From: Albidovulum sp039808285
GTDB lineage: Bacteria; Pseudomonadota; Alphaproteobacteria; Rhodobacterales; Rhodobacteraceae
Direction: 5' to 3'
DNA length: 64,000 bases
NCBI GenBank assembly: GCA_039808285.1
Contig: JBDHSQ010000005.1
Location: 4,510 to 68,509 of the forward strand
Shown here one piece after another: positions 52,187 through 60,904 of the stretch; positions within the stretch are counted from its first letter, which is position 1, and the number at the start of each line of letters is the position of its first letter. The notes below the pieces were generated by a model. That model saw only the letters and a list, made by a program, of their open reading frames with translations, made no database searches and was not told the DNA's origin. The translations under genes and the position numbers were made by a program.

Positions 52187-55100
52187 ATGACCACCATATT
52201 CGACCAAGCCTGGGCCGCACAGGAAGAGGCCCGCCGAGCCTGGATGGCGGAAAACGGTCTCTACCGCAGCGAAGACGAGCATTCGTCCTGCGGGGTCGGG
52301 CTCGTCGTCTCGATCGACGGCAAGGCCAGCCGCAAGGTCGTTGCCAACGGGATCGAGGCGCTGAGGGCGGTCTGGCACCGCGGCGCGGTCGACGCCGACG
52401 GCAAGACCGGCGACGGCGCGGGGATTCACGTGCAGATCCCGGTGCGGTTCTTCTACGACCAGGTGCGCAGGACCGGTCACGAGCCGGACCCGAAGAAGCT
52501 GATCGCGGTGGGCCAGGTGTTCCTGCCGCGCACCGACTTCGCCGCGCAGGAACGCTGCCGCACCATCGTCGAGACCGAGGTGCTGCGGATGGGGCATTAC
52601 ATCTACGGCTGGCGCCATGTGCCGGTGGACACCTCCGTGCTCGGCGAGAAGGCCAATGCGACGCGCCCCGAGATCGAGCAGATCCTGATCCGCTGCGAGA
52701 AGGAGGTCGACCAGGAACAGTTCGAGCGCGAGCTTTACATCATCCGCCGCCGGATCGAGAAGGCGGTGATCGCGGCGCAGATCGCGGGGATGTATATCTG
52801 TTCGCTGTCCTGCCGGTCGGTGATCTACAAGGGGATGATGCTGGCCGAGCAGGTTGCGGTCTTCTACCCCGACCTGATGGACGAGCGCTTCGAGAGCGCC
52901 TTCGCGATCTACCACCAGCGCTATTCCACCAATACCTTTCCGCAGTGGTCGCTGGCGCAGCCGTTCCGGATGCTGGCCCACAACGGCGAGATCAACACGC
53001 TGAAGGGCAACGTCAACTGGATGCGGAGCCACGAGATCCGCATGGCCAGCGCCGCCTTCGGCGAGATGGCCGAGGACATCAAGCCGATCATCCCGATGGG
53101 CACCTCGGATTCCGGTGCGCTCGATTCGGTGTTCGAGGTGATGGTCCGCTCCGGCCGGTCGGCGCCGATGACCAAGACCATGCTCGTGCCCGAGGCCTGG
53201 TCTAAGGCCACGACCAACATGCCGAAGGCCTGGGCCGACATGTATGGCTATTGCAACAGCGTGATGGAGCCCTGGGACGGGCCGGCGGCGCTCGCCATGA
53301 CCGACGGGCGCTGGGTCTGCGGCGGGCTCGACCGCAACGGGCTCAGGCCGATGCGCTACGTCGTCACCGGCGACGGGATGCTGATCGCCGGGTCGGAAAC
53401 CGGGATGGTGCCGGTGGACGAGGCCGTGGTGCGCGAGAAGGGGGCGCTGGGCCCCGGCCAGATGATCGCCGTCGACATGAAGGACGGCAGGCTCTACCAC
53501 GACCGGGAAATCAAGGACCGCCTGGCCGCCAGCCAGCCCTTCGGCGAATGGCTGGCGAAGGTGGTCGAGCTTTCGCCGACGCTGGACGCGCTGCCGGAAA
53601 CCGCGATGTTCGAGGGCGTCGAGCTTCGCCGGCGCCAGGTCGCCGCGGGCTACACGCTCGAGGAACTGGAGCAGGTGCTGGCGCCGATGTCGGAGGACGG
53701 CAAGGAGATGATCGCCAGCATGGGCGACGACACGCCGGCCGCGGTGCTGTCCAAGCAATACCGGCCGCTTTCCCACTTCTTCCGGCAGAACTTCAGCCAG
53801 GTGACCAATCCGCCGATCGACAGCCTCCGCGAGGCGCGGGTGATGAGCCTCAAGACGCGGTTCGGCAACCTCAAGAACGTGCTCGACGAGGATTCGTCGC
53901 AGACCGAGATCCTGGTTCTGGAAAGCCCGTTCATCGCCAATGCCGAATTCGACGAGATGGTGCGCCAGTTCGGCGACCATGTCGCCTTCATCGACTGCAC
54001 CTTCCCGGAGGGCGGGCGGGCCGACGCGCTCAGACTCGGGCTGGAACGCATCCGGGCGGAGGCAGAGGATGCGGTGCGGTCGGGCGCGGGGCACCTTGTC
54101 CTGACCGACCAGCACCAGTCGCGCGACCGGGTGGCGATGCCGATGATCCTCGCCACCTCGGCGGTGCATTCCTGGCTGACACGCAAGGGCCTGCGCACCT
54201 TCTGTTCGCTGAACCTGCGGTCGGCCGAATGCATCGACGCGCATTACTTCGCGGTGCTGATCGGCTGTGGCGCCACGACGGTGAACGCCTATCTGGCGCA
54301 GGATTCCATCGCCGACCGCATCCGCCGCGGCCTCCTGGAGGGAAGCCTGGTCGAGGCCATCCGCCGCTACCGCGACGCGATCGACGCAGGCCTTCTGAAG
54401 ATCATGTCGAAGATGGGCATTTCGGTCGTCTCGTCCTATCGGGGCGGGCTGAACTTCGAAGCCGTGGGGCTGAGCCGGGCGATGGTCGCGGAATATTTCC
54501 CCGGTATGCAGAGCCGCATCTCGGGCATCGGCGTCAGCGGCATCCAGCACAAGCTGGAGGAAATTCACGCCAAGGGCTGGAAGGGCGGCGCCGACGTGCT
54601 GCCGGTCGGCGGCTTCTACAAGGCGCGGCGGTCGGGCGAGAAGCACGCCTGGGAGGCGCAGGTGATGCATCTCCTGCAATCGGCCTGCGACCGGGCGTCC
54701 TATGACCTCTGGAAGCAGTATTCGGCGGCGATGCGGGCGAACCCGCCGATCCATATCCGCGACCTGCTGGACATCAAGCCGCTGGGCCGGCCGGTGCCGA
54801 TCGAGGAGGTGGAATCGATCACCTCGATCCGGAAGCGCTTCGTGACGCCGGGGATGAGCCTCGGCGCGCTCAGCCCTGAGGCGCACATGACGCTGAACAT
54901 CGCCATGAACCGGATCGGCGCCAAGTCCGATTCCGGCGAGGGCGGCGAGGATCCGGCGCATTTCCTGCCGATGCCGAACGGCGACAACCCCTCGGCCAAG
55001 ATCAAGCAGGTGGCCTCGGGCCGCTTCGGGGTGACGGCGGAATACCTCAACGCCTGCGAGGAGCTGGAGATCAAGATCGCGCAAGGAGCGAAACCGGGCG

Positions 55101-56728
55101 AGGGCGGCCAGTTGCCGGGCATGAAGGTGACGAAGCTGATCGCGCGCCTGCGGCATTCCACCCCCGGCGTGACGCTGATCAGCCCGCCGCCGCACCACGA
55201 CATCTATTCGATCGAGGATCTCGCGCAACTGATCTACGACCTGAAGCAGATCAACCCGCGCGCCAAGGTCACGGTGAAGCTCGTCGCCTCTTCGGGCGTG
55301 GGCACGATCGCGGCCGGCGTGGCCAAGGCCAAGGCCGACATCATCCTGATCTCGGGGCACAACGGGGGCACCGGCGCCTCGCCCGGAACCTCGATCAAAT
55401 ATGCCGGCCTGCCGTGGGAGATGGGCCTGACCGAGGCGCATCAGGTGCTGGCGATGAACAAGCTGCGCGACCGGATCACGCTCAGGACCGACGGCGGGCT
55501 GCGCACGGGGCGCGACATCGTCATCGCCGCGATGATGGGGGCCGAGGAATACGGCATCGGCACCGCGGCGCTGATCGCGATGGGCTGCATCATGGTGCGG
55601 CAATGCCAGTCGAACACCTGCCCGGTGGGCGTCTGCACCCAGGACGAGAAGCTGCGCGCGGTGTTCAACGGCACGGCCGACAAGGTGGTGAACCTGATCA
55701 CCTTCTACGCGCAGGAGGTGCGGGAGATCCTCGCCCAGATCGGCGCGCGGTCGCTCGACGAGATCATCGGGCGGGCGGACCTCCTGACGCAGGTGAGCCG
55801 GGGCCATGCCGACCTCGACGACCTCGACCTCAATCCGCTGCTGATCACGGTCGACGGGTCCGACCGGATCGTCTACGACCGGTCGAAGCCGCGCAACGCC
55901 GTGCCCGACACGCTGGACGCCGAGATCATCCGCGACGGCGCGCGGTTCTTCGAGGACGGCGAGAAGATGCAGCTTTCCTACGCGGTGCGCAACACCCACC
56001 GCACCATCGGCACGCGCGCCTCCTCGCTGATCGTCAGGAAGTTCGGGATGCGCAACAACCTCCAGCCCGATCACCTGACGGTGAAGCTCGCCGGCTCCTG
56101 CGGCCAGTCGCTCGGCGCCTTCGCGGCACCGGGACTGAAGCTCGAGGTTTCGGGCGATGCCAACGACTATGTCGGCAAGGGCCTGAGCGGCGGCACGATC
56201 GTGGTCCGGCCGTCGATGGTGTCGCCGCTCGAGGCCGCCGAGAACACGATCATCGGCAACACCGTGCTTTACGGCGCGACCGACGGCCATCTCTTTGCCG
56301 CCGGCCGCGCGGGCGAACGGTTCGCGGTGCGCAACTCCGGCGCGAAGGTGGTGGTGGAGGGCTGCGGGTCGAACGGCTGCGAATACATGACCGGCGGGGT
56401 GGCGGTGATCCTCGGCCGCATCGGCGCCAACTTCGGCGCCGGCATGACCGGGGGCATGGCCTATGTCCACGATCCCGAAGGCGTGGCGGAGGAGCTGATG
56501 AATCTCGAGACGCTGGTCACCTGCGCGGTCGGCCATCCGCACTGGGAGGCGGAGCTGAAGGGTCTGGTCGAACGCCATGCGGCCGAGACCGGGAGCCTGA
56601 AGGCGAAACGCATCCTCCAGCACTGGGCGGCGGAACGGGGAAACTTCATCCAGGCCTGCCCGAAGGAGATGCTGATCCACCTGCCCCATCCCTTGAGCGC
56701 GGATGCCGAGGCGGTTCCGGCGCAGTAG
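52187..56728 (+). CDS. gltB: Glutamate synthase large (alpha) subunit
   Basis: A 1513-residue enzyme that transfers the glutamine amide to 2-oxoglutarate. A 34-residue propeptide precedes the catalytic Cys35 in HSSCGVGLV (Ntn amidotransferase domain). The central domain and the FMN domain follow, with GHNGGTGASPGTS. The 3Fe-4S ligands are in RQCQSNTCPVGVCTQ. The C-terminal GXGXG beta-helix domain has GRIGANFGAGMTGGMAYV. The length is normal. It works with gltD upstream. Confidence 0.97.
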   Translation: MTTIFDQAWAAQEEARRAWMAENGLYRSEDEHSSCGVGLVVSIDGKASRKVVANGIEALRAVWHRGAVDADGKTGDGAGIHVQIPVRFFYDQVRRTGHEPDPKKLIAVGQVFLPRTDFAAQERCRTIVETEVLRMGHYIYGWRHVPVDTSVLGEKANATRPEIEQILIRCEKEVDQEQFERELYIIRRRIEKAVIAAQIAGMYICSLSCRSVIYKGMMLAEQVAVFYPDLMDERFESAFAIYHQRYSTNTFPQWSLAQPFRMLAHNGEINTLKGNVNWMRSHEIRMASAAFGEMAEDIKPIIPMGTSDSGALDSVFEVMVRSGRSAPMTKTMLVPEAWSKATTNMPKAWADMYGYCNSVMEPWDGPAALAMTDGRWVCGGLDRNGLRPMRYVVTGDGMLIAGSETGMVPVDEAVVREKGALGPGQMIAVDMKDGRLYHDREIKDRLAASQPFGEWLAKVVELSPTLDALPETAMFEGVELRRRQVAAGYTLEELEQVLAPMSEDGKEMIASMGDDTPAAVLSKQYRPLSHFFRQNFSQVTNPPIDSLREARVMSLKTRFGNLKNVLDEDSSQTEILVLESPFIANAEFDEMVRQFGDHVAFIDCTFPEGGRADALRLGLERIRAEAEDAVRSGAGHLVLTDQHQSRDRVAMPMILATSAVHSWLTRKGLRTFCSLNLRSAECIDAHYFAVLIGCGATTVNAYLAQDSIADRIRRGLLEGSLVEAIRRYRDAIDAGLLKIMSKMGISVVSSYRGGLNFEAVGLSRAMVAEYFPGMQSRISGIGVSGIQHKLEEIHAKGWKGGADVLPVGGFYKARRSGEKHAWEAQVMHLLQSACDRASYDLWKQYSAAMRANPPIHIRDLLDIKPLGRPVPIEEVESITSIRKRFVTPGMSLGALSPEAHMTLNIAMNRIGAKSDSGEGGEDPAHFLPMPNGDNPSAKIKQVASGRFGVTAEYLNACEELEIKIAQGAKPGEGGQLPGMKVTKLIARLRHSTPGVTLISPPPHHDIYSIEDLAQLIYDLKQINPRAKVTVKLVASSGVGTIAAGVAKAKADIILISGHNGGTGASPGTSIKYAGLPWEMGLTEAHQVLAMNKLRDRITLRTDGGLRTGRDIVIAAMMGAEEYGIGTAALIAMGCIMVRQCQSNTCPVGVCTQDEKLRAVFNGTADKVVNLITFYAQEVREILAQIGARSLDEIIGRADLLTQVSRGHADLDDLDLNPLLITVDGSDRIVYDRSKPRNAVPDTLDAEIIRDGARFFEDGEKMQLSYAVRNTHRTIGTRASSLIVRKFGMRNNLQPDHLTVKLAGSCGQSLGAFAAPGLKLEVSGDANDYVGKGLSGGTIVVRPSMVSPLEAAENTIIGNTVLYGATDGHLFAAGRAGERFAVRNSGAKVVVEGCGSNGCEYMTGGVAVILGRIGANFGAGMTGGMAYVHDPEGVAEELMNLETLVTCAVGHPHWEAELKGLVERHAAETGSLKAKRILQHWAAERGNFIQACPKEMLIHLPHPLSADAEAVPAQ

Positions 56729-56732
56729 GCGA

Positions 56733-57890
56733 TCAGACCAGCGGCGCGAAGATGTCCGGGTTCTCCGGCCCGGTGACCTCGATGTAGGCGGCAAGGCCAC
56801 GCTCGACCCGGCTCAGCGCGTGGTCGACGAGGACGAAGCGGCCCGGCACGTCGAACTTGGCCTCGAGGATCGCCGCGCCGCCGGCGGGCACGACCACCGT
56901 CTGCACCGACTGCTGCGGCGGGCTGACGACATCGCCGTTGAGGTAGACCCGCTCGAAGATGCTGCCGATCAGGTGGACCGAGCTGACATGGTTCGGCCCG
57001 CCGACGCCGAAGAAGATGCGCACCGTCTCGCCGACCCTGGCCTGCATCGGATAATGCTCGGTCAGCGCCGCGACATGGCCGTTGAAGACGAAATATTCCG
57101 GCCGCTCGTTCATCAGCTTGTCGAAATCCTCGGTCAGGAGCCCCTCGGTGCCGAAGCTTTCGGCGGTGTAGACCTCTCCCTGCATGACGTAGAACTCGCG
57201 GTCCACCGGCGGCAGACCCTCATCCGGTTCGATCAGGATCATTCCATACTTGCCCGACGACATGTGCAGCGCCACCGGCGGCACCGCGCAATGATAGACG
57301 AAGAGCCCGGGCTTGAGCGCGCGGGCGCGGAAGCCGGCCGATTCCCCCGGCGCGCAGTTGGTCGCCTCGGCGCCGCCGCCCGGCCCGGTCACCGCGTGCA
57401 GGTCGATGTTGTGCATCATCCAGCTATCGTCCCGGTTGGACAGGTGCAGTTCGATCGTGTCGCCCACCCGCGCCCGGAGGAAAGGGCCGGGGACCGAACC
57501 GTTGAAGGTCCAGAACCGGTAGGAGGCACGGTTGTCGAGCCGCGCCTCCAGCTCCACCGTCTCCAGCTCCACCCGCACGGTGGCGGGCGCTTCGCGCATC
57601 AGCGGTCCCGGCAGGTCGGCCGGGTCATGGGCGATGTCGTTCTGCCCCTCGAGCGGCACCGGATAGGCCCGGTTCGACAGGCTGCCGATGCCGCTGGTCA
57701 TGCCGGTGGGGCGGGTTGCGTCGGCCACCATGTCGTGCTGCGCCCGCGCCGACCCGGCGGCCAGCGCGCCGACGGTCAGCCCGGCGGTGCCGACAAGCAG
57801 CGTCCGGCGCGAGAGCCGCGGGCCGGCGGCCACGTCCGGCAAGGGGTCGGCGGGGCGCGCGGGGTCGCGAGCGGCGGATCGGGTGGTCAT
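56733..57890 (-). CDS. nirK: Copper-containing nitrite reductase, class II-like, with a changed type 1 copper ligand
   Basis: A 385-residue two-cupredoxin protein with a Tat signal (RLSRRTLLVGTAGLTVGALAAG). It would reduce nitrite to NO in the periplasm. Type 2 copper and catalytic residues are present: His165 and Asp163 (MHNIDLH), His200, and a His in FVLVDHALS. Type 1 ligands His160, Cys201 and His209 are present. The axial Met, expected five residues after His209, is Lys214 (HMSSGKYGM). AAGGAG lies seven bases before the ATG at 57890, which decides the start. It is convergent with gltB. No nirV or nnr gene is nearby. Confidence 0.87.
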   Translation of the reverse strand: MTTRSAARDPARPADPLPDVAAGPRLSRRTLLVGTAGLTVGALAAGSARAQHDMVADATRPTGMTSGIGSLSNRAYPVPLEGQNDIAHDPADLPGPLMREAPATVRVELETVELEARLDNRASYRFWTFNGSVPGPFLRARVGDTIELHLSNRDDSWMMHNIDLHAVTGPGGGAEATNCAPGESAGFRARALKPGLFVYHCAVPPVALHMSSGKYGMILIEPDEGLPPVDREFYVMQGEVYTAESFGTEGLLTEDFDKLMNERPEYFVFNGHVAALTEHYPMQARVGETVRIFFGVGGPNHVSSVHLIGSIFERVYLNGDVVSPPQQSVQTVVVPAGGAAILEAKFDVPGRFVLVDHALSRVERGLAAYIEVTGPENPDIFAPLV

Positions 57891-58027
57891 GGCGGACTCC
57901 TTCATCGGGCGGGCGGAACGGGCCTTCGACCGGTCAGAACCGGCGGGCGCCGGAAAGGTTCCCGCCCGGTCCCGCGGCGGCCGGCGGGCCTTGACCGCGA
58001 GGGGCGGGGCATGGTTGATCTCGGCCG

Positions 58028-58762
58028 ATGGCGAAGGGCAGGACACCGGGAGCGAAATCAAGGCGCAAGCCCGCGGCGCGGCGCCGGGGCTTCACCTTGC
58101 GCGACATCCTGCGATGGGCGGGGCGCGGGTTGGCGGCGGTCGCCGGCCTCTGGCTGTTCTTCGTCCTGCTCTTCACCGTCGTGAACCCGGTCGTGACGCC
58201 CTACATGCTGGCCGAAGGCTGGCGGCAGGGCGGCGTGAGCCGGGACTGGGTCGCGCTCGGGGACATGGCGCCGGAGGTGGCGTTGTCGGTCGTGGCGGCG
58301 GAGGACGCGAATTTCTGCCTGCACTGGGGCTTCGACATGGCAGCGATCCGCGCCGCGCTCGACGAGGGGGCGGGGCGCGGCGCCTCGACCATCACCCAGC
58401 AGGTGGTCAAGAACGTCTTTCTCTGGCAGGGGCGAAGCTGGCCCAGGAAGGCGCTCGAGGCGGTGATGACGCCGGTCGTGGAACTGGTCTGGACCAAGCG
58501 CCGGATCATCGAGGTCTATCTGAACGTGGCCGAGACCGGGAAGGGCCTGTTCGGAGTCGAGGCCGCGGCAGAGCAATATTTCGGCCGGCCGGCCGCCGAT
58601 CTCGGGCCCCGGCAGGCGGCGCTGATCGCCGCGGCGCTGCCCGATCCCAAGGGCCGCAACCCGGCCCGGCCATCGGGTTTCCTGCGCGCCCGCGCCGCGG
58701 TGATCGCCGACGGTGCGGCGACGATCCGCGCCGACGGGCGGGCGGCCTGTTTCGAGGATTGA
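58028..58762 (+). CDS. mtgA: Monofunctional biosynthetic peptidoglycan transglycosylase
   Basis: A 244-residue GT51 enzyme that polymerises lipid II. A basic N-terminus and one membrane helix (LAAVAGLWLFFVLLFTVV) precede the catalytic domain. Motif 1 is VAAEDANFCLHWGFD with the catalytic Glu. GASTITQQVVKNVFLW, KRRIIEVYLNVAETG and FGRPAADLGPRQAALIAAALPDP follow. It has no transpeptidase domain, as expected for MtgA. Confidence 0.95.
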   Translation: MAKGRTPGAKSRRKPAARRRGFTLRDILRWAGRGLAAVAGLWLFFVLLFTVVNPVVTPYMLAEGWRQGGVSRDWVALGDMAPEVALSVVAAEDANFCLHWGFDMAAIRAALDEGAGRGASTITQQVVKNVFLWQGRSWPRKALEAVMTPVVELVWTKRRIIEVYLNVAETGKGLFGVEAAAEQYFGRPAADLGPRQAALIAAALPDPKGRNPARPSGFLRARAAVIADGAATIRADGRAACFED

Positions 58763-58819
58763 TCCCCGCGGGCGCGGCCGGTATCACGGGGCCGCATCCG
58801 CGACACGAGCGCCCCCGCC

Positions 58820-59485
58820 ATGACCCGTCTCTACCACATTCCCCTCTCGCCCTTCTGCCGCAAGGTGCGCCTGACGCTGGCGGAGAAGCGGATCGAGGTG
58901 GAACTCGTGGAGGAGCGCTACTGGGAACAGGGGACCGAATTCCTGCGCCGCAATCCCGGCGGCAAGATCCCGGTGATCCGGCTGAACGGGCGGACGATGT
59001 CGGAAAGCCAGGCGATCTGCGAATATCTGGAGGAAACCGTGCCGGAACCGCGGCTGATGCCGAAGGATGCCGACAGCCGCTACGAGGTGCGCCGGCTCTG
59101 CGCCTGGTTCGACGACAAGTTCCACGAGGAAGTGACCTCGAAGCTTCTCTACGAGCGGGTCAACAAGAAGGTGATGAAGCTCGGCTATCCGGATTCGAAG
59201 AACGTCAAGTCCGGCTCCAGCAAGATCAAGTATCACCTCGACTACATGAGCTGGCTTCTGGAAAGCCGCCGCTGGCTGGCGGGCAACGAGATGACGTTGG
59301 CCGATTTCGCGGCGGCCGCGCATCTGTCGAGCCTCGACTACATCTCGGACGTCGACTGGAACCGCAGCCGGAACGTCCGGGACTGGTATGCGAAGATCAA
59401 GTCGCGGCCCTCGTTCCGGTCGCTTCTGGCCGATCAGGTGCCGGGCTTCCCGCCGCCGGCGCATTACGCCGATCTGGATTTCTGA
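58820..59485 (+). CDS. Glutathione S-transferase family protein
   Basis: A 221-residue GST-fold protein. The N-terminal domain begins MTRLYHIPLSPFCRKVRLTL and has NPGGKIPVIRL and SESQAICEYLEE. The C-terminal helical domain contains LAGNEMTLADFAAAAHLSSLDYI, the usual GST N-capping region. Basic residues are frequent around 110-140 (NKKVMKLGYPDSKNVKSG). The substrate is unknown. The gene ends just before an intergenic palindrome. Confidence 0.9.
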   Translation: MTRLYHIPLSPFCRKVRLTLAEKRIEVELVEERYWEQGTEFLRRNPGGKIPVIRLNGRTMSESQAICEYLEETVPEPRLMPKDADSRYEVRRLCAWFDDKFHEEVTSKLLYERVNKKVMKLGYPDSKNVKSGSSKIKYHLDYMSWLLESRRWLAGNEMTLADFAAAAHLSSLDYISDVDWNRSRNVRDWYAKIKSRPSFRSLLADQVPGFPPPAHYADLDF

Positions 59486-59495
59486 CCCCGGCCGC

Positions 59496-59541
59496 CCGGG
59501 GGCGCCGCCCCCGGACCCCCGGAGTATTTCGGGACAGAAAG
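59496..59541. repeat. Intergenic GC palindrome with conserved tail
   Basis: CCGGGGGCG and CGCCCCCGG (59496-59504 and 59506-59514) form a perfect palindrome around one base. CCCCCGGAGTATTTCGGGACAGAAAG follows at about 59516-59541. Such GC palindromes with a GTATTT-GG-ACAGAAAG tail are familiar from Rhodobacterales intergenic regions. It ends just before the queG ribosome binding site, and the tail resembles that of the element at 2962-3045. Confidence 0.7.
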
Positions 59542-59552
59542 GGAGGAGGCGC

Positions 59553-60662
59553 ATGGACAGGCCCGCCCTGAGAGCGCTGATCGCCGAGCGGGCGCGGGAC
59601 GAGGGGTTTTCCGCCGTCGGCTTCTGCGCGCCCGATGCGATCCCGCAGGCCGCGGGGCGGCTGGCGGCCTATGTGGCAGCGGGGCGGCACGGGCAGATGG
59701 GCTGGATGGCGGAGCGCATGGAATGGCGGGGCGATCCCGCGGCGCTCTGGCCCGAGGCGCGCACCGTGATCATGCTGGCCGAGGCCTACACGCCGGCGCA
59801 CGATCCGCTGGCGGTGCTGGCGGCGCGCGACCGGGCGGCGGTCTCCTGCTACGCCCAGGGAAAGGACTACCACGACCTGGTGAAGAAGCGGCTGAAGCGG
59901 CTGGGCCGCTGGTTGATCGAGGCGGCGGGAAAAGACCCTGTTCCGGCGGAAATCAAGGTTTTCGTCGACACCGCGCCGGTGATGGAGAAGCCCTTGGCCG
60001 AGGCCGCCGGGCTCGGCTGGCAGGGCCGGCACACCAATCTGGTGAGCCGCGACCTGGGAGGCTGGTTCTTCCTCGGCGCGATCTTCACCACGCTCGACCT
60101 GCCGAAGGACGCGGCCGGGGCGGACCATTGCGGATCGTGCCGCGCCTGTCTCGACATCTGCCCGACACAGGCCTTCCCTGCGCCCTACCAGATCGACGCG
60201 CGGCGCTGCATCTCCTACCTGACGATCGAGCATCGCGGGCCGGTGGACGAGGCGCTGAGGCCGCTTCTGGGAAACCGGGTCTACGGCTGCGACGACTGCC
60301 TCGCCGTCTGTCCGTGGAACAAGTTCGCCCGGGCCGCGCGCGAGACCGGCTATGCGGCGCGGGTCGGCGCGCCGCCGCTCGCGGAACTGGCGGCGCTGGA
60401 CGATGCGGCCTTCCGGGAACGGTTCTCCGGCTCCCCGGTCAAGCGGATCGGGCGCGACCGCTTTGTGCGCAATGTCCTCTATGCCATCGGCAATTCCGGC
60501 GACGCGCGGCTTGGCGCGGTGGCGGCCGCGCTCTGCGATGATCCCGATGCCGCCGTGGCCGATGCGGCGCGCTGGGCGGTGCGGCGGCTGGCGGATTACG
60601 GCCTCATTCGCGTCGGGGGCGAGTTCGGGCTTGGTCTGCCGGGCGATTCGGGCCCATCCTGA
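59553..60662 (+). CDS. queG: Epoxyqueuosine reductase
   Basis: A 369-residue cobalamin and iron-sulfur enzyme that reduces epoxyqueuosine in tRNA to queuosine. The N-terminal cobalamin-binding part contains CYAQGKDYHDLVKKRL and FVDTAPVMEKPLAEAAGLGWQGRHTN. Two [4Fe-4S] motifs follow, CGSCRACLDICP and CDDCLAVCPWNKFA. A C-terminal HEAT-like segment (VRNVLYAIGNSGDARLGAVA) binds tRNA in homologs. GGAGGAGG lies just before the ATG at 59553. Confidence 0.95.
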   Translation: MDRPALRALIAERARDEGFSAVGFCAPDAIPQAAGRLAAYVAAGRHGQMGWMAERMEWRGDPAALWPEARTVIMLAEAYTPAHDPLAVLAARDRAAVSCYAQGKDYHDLVKKRLKRLGRWLIEAAGKDPVPAEIKVFVDTAPVMEKPLAEAAGLGWQGRHTNLVSRDLGGWFFLGAIFTTLDLPKDAAGADHCGSCRACLDICPTQAFPAPYQIDARRCISYLTIEHRGPVDEALRPLLGNRVYGCDDCLAVCPWNKFARAARETGYAARVGAPPLAELAALDDAAFRERFSGSPVKRIGRDRFVRNVLYAIGNSGDARLGAVAAALCDDPDAAVADAARWAVRRLADYGLIRVGGEFGLGLPGDSGPS

Positions 60663-60709
60663 CGCTGTCGCCCGCCCCGCGGGGAGCGCGCGAACCGGAG
60701 GAGGAGAAC

Positions 60710-60904
60710 ATGAGCCGGCCTGCTGCTGACCGCCGCCCGAGTTCCGAGGGAAGCCGCCTGAGGCGCTTCGTCGAGATCGAGAGAGCCCAGGGCGAGGAGG
60801 GAAGCCATCCCGCGACGCGCGCGCTGCACGAACGCGCTGCCGCCCGCGACGACGGCACCAAGGTGCGCGAATACGCCCGCATCGAGCGGGGGCGGACGGC
60901 CTGA
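60710..60904 (+). CDS. Small charged protein of unknown function
   Basis: A 64-residue, very hydrophilic reading frame rich in Arg and Glu (SRLRRFVEIERAQGEEG, REYARIERGRTA). A strong GGAGGAGGAG site precedes the ATG. It has no motif I recognise. Its stop is directly against the convergent dxs stop. A real gene is supported by the ribosome binding site, but the composition would also fit chance coding in GC-rich DNA. Confidence 0.45.
   Translation: MSRPAADRRPSSEGSRLRRFVEIERAQGEEGSHPATRALHERAAARDDGTKVREYARIERGRTA

Noticed and set aside
51902..56800. A 1632-codon open frame antisense to gltB
   Set aside because: It mirrors the codon structure of gltB, is dominated by His/Arg/Asp/Gly-rich low-complexity text typical of antisense GC-rich frames, and shows no domain. 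The plus-strand gltB is complete with all motifs.
57918..57960. TTCGACCGGTCAGAA region as an FNR/Nnr box for nirK
   Set aside because: The spacing and half-sites do not match TTGAT-N4-ATCAA or TTG-N8-CAA; only a short GACCGGTC palindrome is present.
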